This document shows, in pieces, positions 41,701-50,762 of a stretch of 64,000 bases of DNA. Made by a program: the position numbers and the translations under genes. The stretch's first letter is position 1; every line of letters starts with the position of its first letter. This stretch comes from Trypanosoma brucei gambiense DAL972 (lineage: Eukaryota; Euglenozoa; Kinetoplastea; Trypanosomatida; Trypanosomatidae), in NCBI RefSeq assembly GCF_000210295.1, contig NC_026741.1, positions 62,001 through 126,000 on the forward strand, in the 5' to 3' direction. The notes under the pieces were generated by a model. That model was not told the DNA's origin. It saw nothing but the letters and a program-made list of their open reading frames with translations, and did no database searches.

Positions 41701-42647
41701 CGTACCGGTGTGGGTGCCTGATAAGTGGATAATGTATCACCTTCACGCTGTCTTCGGCCTCTAGAAGACGACAAATGCGAAAAGTTCACAACGCGGGAAA
41801 GTGTTCCGCTTTTAGAATCGTCTTCGGGATACTCAAATCTCCGGAGTGCTCGTTCCTGTGTCCACAGCGAAGGAAGGACACTCGGTGTCTGACACTGCGG
41901 TGCGCCGATTTCAGGATCTCGCGGAACCACACGGAAACTGCTGGTAGCACTAGGAATGGTGCAGCGGCCAGGCGAGTAAAGGATGCGGGGTGATGCCATA
42001 CAACTCCTCTCTGTTCGGGGATCCACGGAGACACGACAAGGTTTAGTGGACGCCGCCCTGGCCCTGCTGTTCTGTGCCGCGTTCGTATCACTTATGTTAG
42101 TGGTACTACAGGCGCAGCTGCCCTTGCGGAATGAGCACTCCTGCAGAGACATCGATGTGTATGGAGAACTAACTGTACCACATATATTGACAGCGGGGCT
42201 ATCGTCATTCTTGGTCATGGGAGAATCGTCTGAAAAGGAACATGTTGCGCAGCGAAGGAGAAAATCAGCCACTGTACTTTTTCCACTTTCCGTTGCACCA
42301 GCCACAACCATGCTGGGGAGACACCCGGAAGGGCGCCTCATCTCCTTCAGCCCCTTCATGCTGGTGTTTAAGATCTCAAGTGTACTGTTCAGTGACCGCC
42401 GCAAGCGCAGCAACTTTTCTGATGAGTCTGTGAGGAGCCCGTTGAACTCGACAGCAATGTCCATCAATCTTTTTACCCCATCCTTCACATTGGGTTGCGC
42501 GAAGTAGATGAGAGGTGAACCACCGTCTTCACTATCAGTTGACGCAGTGTGCCGTGTGGATCCTCCCATTTGCGTGGGAATCTGCGAAATGGTCTCAAAA
42601 CACGTTAGTGGATGTTGTTCATCGTGGTTTTCGGTTGTGCCTGTCAT
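38748..42647 (-). CDS. Large P-loop protein, possibly divergent dynamin-like GTPase, 1299 aa
   Basis: A Walker A motif is clear: MVVAGATESGKSTV at about residues 110-125. It is followed by a 270-residue Ser/Arg/Pro-rich insert. A second hydrophobic core (LLLGDGLLYTVPCEVIGTQHMVESV, about 405-435) sits where a GTPase switch II/DxxG would be, but without the Asp-Pro-Gly. A strand FFVITFTDAVL (about 500-515) resembles the TKxD specificity segment with Thr-Phe-Thr-Asp instead. The C-terminal 600 residues are mostly helical with coiled-coil stretches. The domain order (GTPase then helical stalk) suggests a dynamin-superfamily member with eroded signatures; this is inference. No transmembrane helix is evident. 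The open frame extends to a GTG; I use the ATG at 42647. Confidence 0.85.
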   Translation of the reverse strand: MTGTTENHDEQHPLTCFETISQIPTQMGGSTRHTASTDSEDGGSPLIYFAQPNVKDGVKRLMDIAVEFNGLLTDSSEKLLRLRRSLNSTLEILNTSMKGLKEMRRPSGCLPSMVVAGATESGKSTVADFLLRCATCSFSDDSPMTKNDDSPAVNICGTVSSPYTSMSLQECSFRKGSCACSTTNISDTNAAQNSRARAASTKPCRVSVDPRTERSCMASPRILYSPGRCTIPSATSSFRVVPRDPEIGAPQCQTPSVLPSLWTQERALRRFEYPEDDSKSGTLSRVVNFSHLSSSRGRRQREGDTLSTYQAPTPVRVSTIRPGAYDVTIQERICALQKSPRKSLIRDKPSPQRRCTLPMCPSKSWCSSEKLYASSIHSSQSGVSRSSPWLLKELASEVVWSERGAMSSYQLPDLLLGDGLLYTVPCEVIGTQHMVESVGNLFSPFTQRIDDDNSSEMLSSSFSSSRAVSKHETHPARENQWQSMEGSSKESESQKIRQLIADMTFFVITFTDAVLMREAGASINDVQLIQRPPPMASSIPELIELFQENMMKLFGVAVSSWQVIPYSGTVSHATHSVLSALYNDKLRRLSLAAAEEKQETPARNSQNRERVPSLSPSALTESDAGVGGGDVSRSNDRSCEEESARTAVEAYCRVVFGANYGNRKEQLPPQQLEQLVLYDAVNSMWNKSGAQQLLRAVRVFEKNTELSVFTRVAVSLVIWCHQLRTVLVRARKSATRRSRSIRMNLTKVQNLDNVVREALGGFKQIPAPRVVVRDFETVVQRKFKSVTVTFWGKVLDLLDEAYEDMNDDHLTMRRPVVRRCPLPSGPSDVSLAVRKRLLTEFRDLHRHFISLDYRKQIQQLRAIIAEQAMRIRNVAAAKTKETVGARLEGADAVVLELVAETRRETIGGFAATKVSATAEDMRHHIPYVEDNARELKVIMERELTLRLSRFNTEIINYLMQELSEAIPDIAQVCGAQRDVMDLKLVQLFALLKMHECSDRINWNALDSKREQLANCSLLNMQPLGSLEPFVTGLRTSVVEDQIMLMLVGEGFFGTDEVKCGGRTLSYLDKCENRICALQRRDLRLAMNLSCGRPLQSHFQNDDLLYTPAKPEDLISSLGCWTDNITNVPHDEATSVSTAISEVTSFSDGSCDAPGNESAKQNRLESDCRWSSTHPSLNPLWFILAVWQQTLSSMTFRPWFQLDGVNHATLLSSVGTLFTSSCEGLRAQLRGEVRHLEDALRVEHREKSRVESRILKALRRLSTNAVTVANDFTRLRKGVFVSDEACKVRESSFSDPAKYV

Positions 42648-44168
42648 TAACTCTCCACACTCTCCCACTCACTCGCACACTCCGTCTACCTCCTTTTATT
42701 CAGCCAAGTTGTTTGTTACTCAACTAAAAGCCCTTCCGGGCCCACTCAAACAATCAGGGTAAAATGTGGGGTTGCCTCCCCTCCCTTCCCTTTCTCCTCA
42801 CAAGTATTTCTTTTACTATAATATTTCTCTTTGTTTTTTTTTAGGGGGTAGATTGGTCCCGTTTCTTCCACCTTTACTTCTTCCTTAAATATCTCCCCTC
42901 CCACCACTATTGATGATGGCGTGAGGCTACTGACCATTACACCGCAAGTGATACAAAACAAAAAGAAAGCAAGCGAATAAAAATACGGAAGTGCACCAAA
43001 GAAAGAAAGGTCGGCAAGTCATACAGCAGCTGGTAAGAATGAAAGGGGTAGTGGAATGTAGACATTGATTTTACCGCAACAACAACAAAAAGAGGGGGAA
43101 AAGGGATCGGTGATTAAATTAATAAAAGAAGATCGGGTTCGTAAAAAAGTAAAAAACACACCGGTGAAGTGTGCTGTGCCAAGGCCAGCGAAGACGTGAG
43201 GGGTGAAAGCTCAACGCAGTGGGGCGACGGCACGCACGCGCTCATGCGATACGGAGCTGAGATGCTCATTTTTTCATTTTTAAGGCCTCTCTAGAAATAC
43301 ATAAAAAAACGTACATATACACGCACACATTTTAACCCAAATAACGCAGTTCCACTTCCGATATAGAGATGTGGTGTGGAGAGGGAAAAAACGCAGAAGA
43401 TTTCTCAAATTGTGAAATTTGTGAGAAACGGGGGTTAGTTAGTCACTTTTGCAGTCAGAGCAATACATAGTGGAAAGTAAGGGAAGAAAAAGAAAATACT
43501 ACCAGCAGCGTGTGGCATTTTTAATGGCATTGCTTTCCCACGAACACACTCTTCACAGAGGAATGCATGTTCCATGTGTGTGAATTGCATCAAAACCCAA
43601 TTGGTTTGCTTGCTACAGCAAACAAAACGTGTCGCGTTATGATCCCCCCCCCATTCCCCTTTAATTTTTAATTTACCTCCCTAAATTTCCAAACCTCTCC
43701 CACACACCTTAAAAATGGTGTTCCTCCTACGCGTTAAGAAACGCAAAGTGCACAAAGTAACCCGGAATGTCCACGAACAAAGCAGAAAAAAAGCGACTGC
43801 ACTGATCATTTTTGTTTGTTTAAAAATGTTAACTTCCCCCCTTGCAGCCTCCAAGTACACGCACACATGGCATGTTGTTTTTTCTGTATGAGACAGTTCG
43901 TCCACATGTTTAGAAGTAAACCGAAGTAGAGGAAGAAGCAAGTAAGAATAAAATAGCAAAAAAAATTAAACATAAAAAGCAAACAAGACATCAGAGAAGA
44001 TGCCAGAAGGTAAAAAAGAAGAAAAAGATGTGTCTTTACAACAATCACCCGCTCCCTTTCAGCGCCCGCCGGTCGACATCCCCTTTGAAGAGATAAAGAG
44101 ACAACATGAATTAAATTAAAACATTATTAAACCAAATTTGACTATAGCAAAACACTAAGCGCGTTGAA
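42648..44168. other. Intergenic region between PA200 and the P-loop protein gene
   Basis: About 1.5 kb with no supported gene; a T run near 42832-42842, a C run at 43644-43652 and AT-rich sequence throughout. Confidence 0.55.
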
Positions 44169-47100
44169 CTAGACAAGGTACTTTGGCATTTTCATGAGGG
44201 GCATAATCAATTCAATCTCCTTTGGTGTAAAGGATTCACGGTGGTACAACTCCCATCCATTAGCATGAGCCTTCCACCACTGCTCAAATGCTACTTTCAC
44301 CTCCCGCTGCACCTCAGCCATGGCGTCGTGCTCTAAAGGAGCTAACTTGCGCATGAGAAACTTTACATGTGGTGTAATGGGGCCAACATCTGAAGAAAGG
44401 AATGCACACAGACAGCGTACAAGCGCTGCACGGCGTCGCTTCCGATTATTTTCCCTTTCTATTACAGCTGGGAGTGGTTCTTCTGCGACACCACCGGTGT
44501 CTCGATCTGAAGAAATCGAATATTCCTGCAATTCTTTGGCACACTGCTGTACGAGCGAATTAATTTGCTCTATAGATGCCACCCTGGAAAGAACTGCCAA
44601 AAGAGAACGGGTGTTGGCACGAAGATCCCCATCACCGTGTGACATGCACCCCACGCAGGCACTGAACACACTACGCATGGTCTCATACTTTCCAATTCGA
44701 TGAAGGTTCATAAGCAACATCTGATAAAATGCGCGAGTAAGAACAACCTTCGCTCTCCGCGTCTTCCCAAAAGGGTAATTTCCCTCCAGGACATCGCATA
44801 AAAACTTGACTACTGACTGGATCACATCCTTCCGCTGCCGTGACAAAGCGAAAGAACTTAGAGTTGACAGTGCTACTGTTTCAAAATCGTCATTATCGAG
44901 TGAAGCGCCGTCCAGAGCTGTAGTTGCAGTTGTTATTGCCTCCATCCACATCACACTAAATAACTCAGGCGGTGGACTGTGCCACATGGAGGTTAATGTC
45001 TTTAACCCAGCCTGTTCAGCGGTTGTTGAAACATCACTGGTGTTGCCGTGGTTTTTGTTGTCAGATGCCACTGGGTGCTTGTTTACCACCAACATATCTT
45101 CATTCGTATTGACAGCGGTAATACATGTTGTTGCCACCTGAAAAGGGAAACCAGAGTTTAATACCGTCGGGGGGTAGCATACCTGCAACCTGACGATACA
45201 ATTGAGCTGACGAAGAAAGTCCAAAACAACACTCTGCGCCGAATTGTTAGAAGGAATGTATTTACTTTGATACAGAGAAAGACGCAAAAGATACCTTAGT
45301 GAAGTCGCAGCGTAGTGACGAATCTCGTTTGAATCACTAAACAGAAATATTTTTTTCCGGTCCAAAATGCACCGACACAACTTAGGCAGCAGCACGATGT
45401 TAACATCAGCGGCAAACACGTCCAGCAGCTTCGTGATGACGTGAAGCGCCCGTAATATGCCTCTTTTCACGCCAGTAAATGCCACTTTGATGTTTGGCTC
45501 TACGCTATCTGAATCACGTACCCCCGAGGTCACATTCACGGGGGAGCCGGAACCATCATCCAGTGGTGTCAGCATGTCAAAGAAGGGTTCGTACATTGAC
45601 CAAACATCATGGGTTTTCACCTTACCGTACAGTGCACCAAGACCTGAAATGAAACTCATGAGCACCGTATGTGACAAGAGGATGTTACTGCATGCTTGTA
45701 GCAGCATACTGACATAGCAATCAAGCGCCTCCCGACGAAGTTTAGGGTTTCTTTTGGAGAGACAAATTGCAGCAACGATTACGTCAACAAGGCACGGAAG
45801 CTCCTGAGGGTATTCTTTGCTTCTGTTACTCTCGCTTTGCACAAGCTTCATGTAGTCACTAAACCAAAGGTACGCAACCTGTATGTACCTTTTCACAGTC
45901 TCTTCAACTCCTGCGGCTTCACCTAAAGACCTCCACATAGACGCCAGTCCCACTGAAAACGATGTTTGATCACGATTTGCTAGCAACACGTTCCACACCC
46001 AAGTCCCTCGGATTCTCTTCTCGATGGCAGCCTCGTTGACTAAAACTTTTCCCACCAAATCGTCGGTGTCTGATGCCTGTTCCTGAGCACCTTTCGACGT
46101 GTTTTCGCTATCGTCCAAAATTCCCGCCAACTTAGAAATCAAATTTTTCAGCCCCTGCCGCACCATCCTTCTCTCCGCCAAATCCTTCTCTTCATGACAG
46201 GCGGTAAAAGATTGCATGCGCAACCTTAACCCAGGCACCTCATTGTCAGGTACAGTAAATACTTCGCCATCGCCAGATATATCTGGGGGAGCGCACGTCC
46301 TGTCCACCCGAATGGACTTAGGGGGGAATACCAACCCCATTTTTCCATGGAGGCTAAAGGAAGTGTGGTTTTCCTGTAAAAATCTGTACCTGTTGCTAAA
46401 AAAAGAGGTGGTATCTTCGCCTTCCATGCTTCCCTTCCGCATCAAAATGTTCACTTTGGGTGTCTTCTCTTTTAACGAATATAGCACCACCCGCAGTACA
46501 GAGAAGGCCGAGCGACGCGTCTCGGCACAGATGTCCACTGTAAGTTTAAACAGCGCTGCAATGGAAGCTGGTGAAAGAAGCTCGTAATGTAGTTGGATGT
46601 GGTTACAAGAGAGGGTACGCAGCATCTGAACAGCAAACGTCGGTGCCGTATGTGAGCACTTCATTGCAAGCGGCAACAGCTCATCTGTAAGACACGCTAT
46701 CGCCCTGGGTTCAATAAGAAATGGAGTGCACACCTCCGCAGCGCGGTCCCCATATAAGGAGCATGCGCTGCCTGTTCGGCGAAGCTGGTCTGGTATTTTT
46801 AATCCCACTTCAAACATACGCCGAATAAAAGATGCGTCACGCTGATATACGTCCAAAGAAAAACCTATTACTGTTTGCATAATTGCACCACTCAGCGCCT
46901 TTCGCAACTGCACAAGAGAACCTTTCTCGCCTACACCGCTCGTTGCGATATCGTCAGATGCGTTGGCAAGCGCGGAGCCTTTACCGTGGTCATCACTCTT
47001 ACTCTGACTTGTTTCGGCACCAGTACACCCCTCAACAAAAAAAACGTCACATATTTTTGCTGCATCACTGCCACAGTCACCCTCCACGCAGGAATCATTG

Positions 47101-50100
47101 CCCTCACTGCCACAATTCTCAATTTGTAAAATTTCCTCCCCTGGTCCAGTGTGTCCTTCCTTATCACATATGCTGTTCTTATTTCCACTACAAACATCGC
47201 CTTCCTGTCTGACGAAATCGACTATACCCTCCAAAACATCGAAATGGCGCAGGAGAAACTGGCGACAACCATCGAAACCGAGGTATGGCAGATATGTTCT
47301 TAGAATGCAAGAGCAATGCTTTCGGACATCTGGGTACGGTGAAAACAGCAATGAGTACGCGATAGAGAGGGTGTCACCAAGGTACTGAGGATAAACAACC
47401 ATTGGATTCTGTTGGCGGCGGCAGTGGAGGAGATATTCTGATCGCAGTCGCCAGAAAAGGGCTGGAAAATAGAAGCGGTGCCTCTCCGACTCCACTATAA
47501 TTGCGGAGAAGTGCTTGAATTCCACGTCAAAAGGAATGGTGTAATCATTGGGAATGTTTGTTCGGGTGTCTAATCCCATTTCCCGAAAAAAGAGTGTAAG
47601 AACGTAGCAAAGCGTATCGACGTCAACCCCTTTTGTGTGGGCAACATCCAGCGGCAATTTACCACGTACCAACAAGCTTTGATCGCGTCGCAACACGGTA
47701 GCAATAACAGCTTCATCAGCCACGCCACCTGTCACACGTCTCAACACATAATCCAACAGTAGACTGTGAATGCTCTCCGTTAACCTTGTAGACTTCTCTA
47801 CAAGCGATGGGGAAACCTCGTGTAGGGGCCATGGAGTTTTAGGGTCCTTATAGTGCCATGGCGTCATGTTGGTCTCACCGTCCGTGGCACACTGAACTCG
47901 CAGCTCACAGTTAACGGCCCAAACGGTATCCAACCAGCACACTGCACCGCAAAGCACGTTATGAGGCGTGACGACGTCGTGGCTGCCCTCAGCGTCAGGA
48001 GCCGACGGTGCCTGATGTGATACCAACTGACGCACTGAATCGTCTACACACCCACCATTTTCCCTCAGACCTTCGTTCACACGATCGTGATGTGAACTAG
48101 GGGACATATGAGGCGGAAGGAATGCACGCAGGCCCCGTGCAGCCTCCTTACGACTGGGGACCCTAATGTGCTCGATATTTTGAATAATGTCTGTGAGATC
48201 CGTCAGAAACAACTGATAAACCTCATGGAGGAACGAAACATGTTCCTCCGATGGTTCCTGCCACACAGGTTCCACATCAAAGTAACGATACAGTCCCATG
48301 CTAGATTTATCTTGTTTCTGTTCCGAGTCGCCCTCAGCGGCACATGACTCTTCCTCCATCATGTGATCGCCCCGTACCAGTGACGAATCCACAGCTCGGA
48401 CACCGACACACCTGGTTTCAGAAAAGGCGAAGAAAACAGCCGTGTAAAGTAGGGCAGCGCAGCAGCGCCGCTTTCGATTAGTTATCGAGAAAAGTTGCGC
48501 TTGAATGCAGTCCAGCAACTCGTAACGATAAGGAAAGCAGGCTAATCCAGCACCGCAAACGCAGCTGGACAATAAAGACGAACACCACAATACCTCCTCG
48601 TCGTTGCACGTATTCACATCACTGCGCAGCGGCGGCAACAACCGTGCAATCGCCCACTTCATCACGCGTTCAGGAGAACGCCGAGCAAGGGGTTCCAGCA
48701 GGCAACCTACAGAGGGTACCTGCGAGTTTTTCACCTGCGTTTCCGCCTCTTTAAGAGCCTTCTTCAAGCAATCACTGTAAGCTTCGTCACTGACATTGTG
48801 CGAAAGAGAATCTATAATACTCGCCAGAACATCCGCGTCACTGTCTTCAGTATCTCCCCGCTTAGCACTATGAAACAGTTGTTCCACAACGCTGACAGCA
48901 AACTCACACTCAGCAACTTCACTGCCCAATAATTCGTCTAGATTTAAAACAGTAAAGACGGCAAACAAGAACTCTCGCACACTATTAGAAAGTTGAATAC
49001 TACTGCAATTTATCCACTGCGGTACTAGTGGAAGTATCTCACTGAGGAACGCCCGACAACTCTCCCGGGTCTCACTGCATTCACTAAAGGGCAAAAGGGT
49101 CTTCGTAAATAACTTGAAGGCCACAGAGCACTGTAGGGGTGACTCCAAGCATCCACGAATTCCAGCTTCAACGTACTTGAAGGTAGGTGGTTGCATAATT
49201 TTGGGTGAAAGAAGCGTAAGTAACCCCACTGCATTTATAATAGAGTGGTGGCCGTGGTATAGCGCGGGGATAATCGCGGGGGCCACAATCTCGACAAGGG
49301 AATCGACGGTCTCCCGCTTCCAACGATATCCATTAATGACAAAACCATTTCCTGGATCTTTCTCACCCGTTAGCAACCAACTGTGCTTGTGCTTCACCCG
49401 CAAGTAAGCGGTTTCCAGGAAGGTGTTGTAAAACGACAACAAGTGCCCCAGTGCTCTACTATCAACGGCACAAGGTGTAAGAAAAACACTGGTTGAAGAC
49501 ACAAACCGACGCAGCTGATTCCATAGTGGTGAGGTGGTACAGCAAGGTAGTGCCTCACTAATGCGCCCGACAATCTTCATAAACCGACCTTGACTAACTT
49601 CCAGCACTTTGCGGCCGCCAAAAGACCATGCAGATGAAACGAGGCGCTCCGGCTTATCATTGCTACTAATGGGCGGTCTCATTACGCTCAATATCATACT
49701 GAACAATGTTTCCGCGTATTCATCAAGGTCCATGATTCCAGCACGCTCTCGACAGATCTTAAACACAATGTCCAGCGAAACCATGAGCCAACTCCCTGAC
49801 CTCTGCTGCCAATAACGCGCATCCACAAGCAAGAAACGCACAATACGCTCCGTCATAGGCAGCGCTCTTCCTGTTACACGATCATAAGTAGCATGAATTG
49901 GTAGAAGAATATATAAAAACCACAGCGCCTGCGGCGCCTGCTCACTGTCTTGGGAGAAATAAGGCGCACAGATCTCCCACAACCCATTTAGGGATTCGCC
50001 ATCAAAGTGCAATGAGGCACACCAGCACAAATTTGCTAGTATTTCAGCAACTTCTGCTTTTACATGGGTGTAGAACCGAATACGAGACAACCGTGATGAT

Positions 50101-50762
50101 TCGAAAACAAGTGAGTGAACGATATCCACGAGCGGTTTCCACGGAAGGGAAAACCCGGGGTGCTTCAATGCATATTTGCGTCGCCCACGAACAACTGAGC
50201 AAAAGCAACTCACAACAGAACTCCACGCGCTCACGTTACGAATCATGAAGTCCCAGTTCACAATCCACGTATAGAGAAAGATTACGACGTTGCGTTGCAC
50301 GTCGCGAGGGAGGTTGTACGAGAAATTTTTATTTGTAAATGTCCTCCTAAAGTATGTGCAACGACACACTAATTCGTCTTCGGCATCGGACCAGTCACTG
50401 TACTCGTTCCGTGGGGAGCTGCATATAGGCACGAGTGGAACAGGAGTTCCCGTGCCATCAGCGACGCCAAAGCGTGCGCAGGATGATCCCTTCTCTCCGT
50501 GTTCACCCCGCTGCTCGTCCACGTTGTTAGAATTAATTCTACCCGCAACCTCCTCTGGAGTTCCGAATGCCAGCAGTAATAGCATGCCCTTTTCTATAGC
50601 CATGCGGTCCTCACGCTCAATCGCCTCTCGTAGGCGGGGATGCGTGCAACAGTCTAAATACGGCAACAGCCACTGCTCTTGTAGGTTTCTCTTCTTTGAA
50701 ACATCTGTCGCGTCACCCACGGTCAATGAAACCTCCGCGGAGGATCTCTCATCGCTTTGCAT
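44169..50762 (-). CDS. PA200: Proteasome activator PA200/BLM10 homologue, 2197 aa
   Basis: A giant HEAT-like repeat protein. The best family evidence is at the C-terminus. WWKAHANGWELYHRESFTPKEIELI corresponds to the final PA200/Blm10 block (NW-D-x-K-x-x-F-T-x-x-Q/E-L), which ends in the proteasome-docking tail. Internal blocks such as YPQYLGDTLSIAYSLLFSPYPDVRKH also fit. PA200/Blm10 caps the 20S core ATP-independently and opens its gate for unstructured substrates and acetylated histones. The length exceeds human PA200 (about 1840) because of acidic and Ser-rich inserts, for example about residues 1180-1260. The last residues are KYLV, not the canonical Hb-Tyr-X. The frame is open upstream through a TTG; a pyrimidine tract and AG at 50863-50862 place the mRNA start just above it, so the ATG at 50762 is used. 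Confidence 0.88.
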   Translation of the reverse strand: MQSDERSSAEVSLTVGDATDVSKKRNLQEQWLLPYLDCCTHPRLREAIEREDRMAIEKGMLLLLAFGTPEEVAGRINSNNVDEQRGEHGEKGSSCARFGVADGTGTPVPLVPICSSPRNEYSDWSDAEDELVCRCTYFRRTFTNKNFSYNLPRDVQRNVVIFLYTWIVNWDFMIRNVSAWSSVVSCFCSVVRGRRKYALKHPGFSLPWKPLVDIVHSLVFESSRLSRIRFYTHVKAEVAEILANLCWCASLHFDGESLNGLWEICAPYFSQDSEQAPQALWFLYILLPIHATYDRVTGRALPMTERIVRFLLVDARYWQQRSGSWLMVSLDIVFKICRERAGIMDLDEYAETLFSMILSVMRPPISSNDKPERLVSSAWSFGGRKVLEVSQGRFMKIVGRISEALPCCTTSPLWNQLRRFVSSTSVFLTPCAVDSRALGHLLSFYNTFLETAYLRVKHKHSWLLTGEKDPGNGFVINGYRWKRETVDSLVEIVAPAIIPALYHGHHSIINAVGLLTLLSPKIMQPPTFKYVEAGIRGCLESPLQCSVAFKLFTKTLLPFSECSETRESCRAFLSEILPLVPQWINCSSIQLSNSVREFLFAVFTVLNLDELLGSEVAECEFAVSVVEQLFHSAKRGDTEDSDADVLASIIDSLSHNVSDEAYSDCLKKALKEAETQVKNSQVPSVGCLLEPLARRSPERVMKWAIARLLPPLRSDVNTCNDEEVLWCSSLLSSCVCGAGLACFPYRYELLDCIQAQLFSITNRKRRCCAALLYTAVFFAFSETRCVGVRAVDSSLVRGDHMMEEESCAAEGDSEQKQDKSSMGLYRYFDVEPVWQEPSEEHVSFLHEVYQLFLTDLTDIIQNIEHIRVPSRKEAARGLRAFLPPHMSPSSHHDRVNEGLRENGGCVDDSVRQLVSHQAPSAPDAEGSHDVVTPHNVLCGAVCWLDTVWAVNCELRVQCATDGETNMTPWHYKDPKTPWPLHEVSPSLVEKSTRLTESIHSLLLDYVLRRVTGGVADEAVIATVLRRDQSLLVRGKLPLDVAHTKGVDVDTLCYVLTLFFREMGLDTRTNIPNDYTIPFDVEFKHFSAIIVESERHRFYFPALFWRLRSEYLLHCRRQQNPMVVYPQYLGDTLSIAYSLLFSPYPDVRKHCSCILRTYLPYLGFDGCRQFLLRHFDVLEGIVDFVRQEGDVCSGNKNSICDKEGHTGPGEEILQIENCGSEGNDSCVEGDCGSDAAKICDVFFVEGCTGAETSQSKSDDHGKGSALANASDDIATSGVGEKGSLVQLRKALSGAIMQTVIGFSLDVYQRDASFIRRMFEVGLKIPDQLRRTGSACSLYGDRAAEVCTPFLIEPRAIACLTDELLPLAMKCSHTAPTFAVQMLRTLSCNHIQLHYELLSPASIAALFKLTVDICAETRRSAFSVLRVVLYSLKEKTPKVNILMRKGSMEGEDTTSFFSNRYRFLQENHTSFSLHGKMGLVFPPKSIRVDRTCAPPDISGDGEVFTVPDNEVPGLRLRMQSFTACHEEKDLAERRMVRQGLKNLISKLAGILDDSENTSKGAQEQASDTDDLVGKVLVNEAAIEKRIRGTWVWNVLLANRDQTSFSVGLASMWRSLGEAAGVEETVKRYIQVAYLWFSDYMKLVQSESNRSKEYPQELPCLVDVIVAAICLSKRNPKLRREALDCYVSMLLQACSNILLSHTVLMSFISGLGALYGKVKTHDVWSMYEPFFDMLTPLDDGSGSPVNVTSGVRDSDSVEPNIKVAFTGVKRGILRALHVITKLLDVFAADVNIVLLPKLCRCILDRKKIFLFSDSNEIRHYAATSLRYLLRLSLYQSKYIPSNNSAQSVVLDFLRQLNCIVRLQVCYPPTVLNSGFPFQVATTCITAVNTNEDMLVVNKHPVASDNKNHGNTSDVSTTAEQAGLKTLTSMWHSPPPELFSVMWMEAITTATTALDGASLDNDDFETVALSTLSSFALSRQRKDVIQSVVKFLCDVLEGNYPFGKTRRAKVVLTRAFYQMLLMNLHRIGKYETMRSVFSACVGCMSHGDGDLRANTRSLLAVLSRVASIEQINSLVQQCAKELQEYSISSDRDTGGVAEEPLPAVIERENNRKRRRAALVRCLCAFLSSDVGPITPHVKFLMRKLAPLEHDAMAEVQREVKVAFEQWWKAHANGWELYHRESFTPKEIELIMPLMKMPKYLV

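Noticed and set aside
43681..44048. Minus-strand hydrophobic frames downstream of PA200
   Set aside because: Short, low complexity, non-ATG or poorly placed starts; likely 3' UTR.
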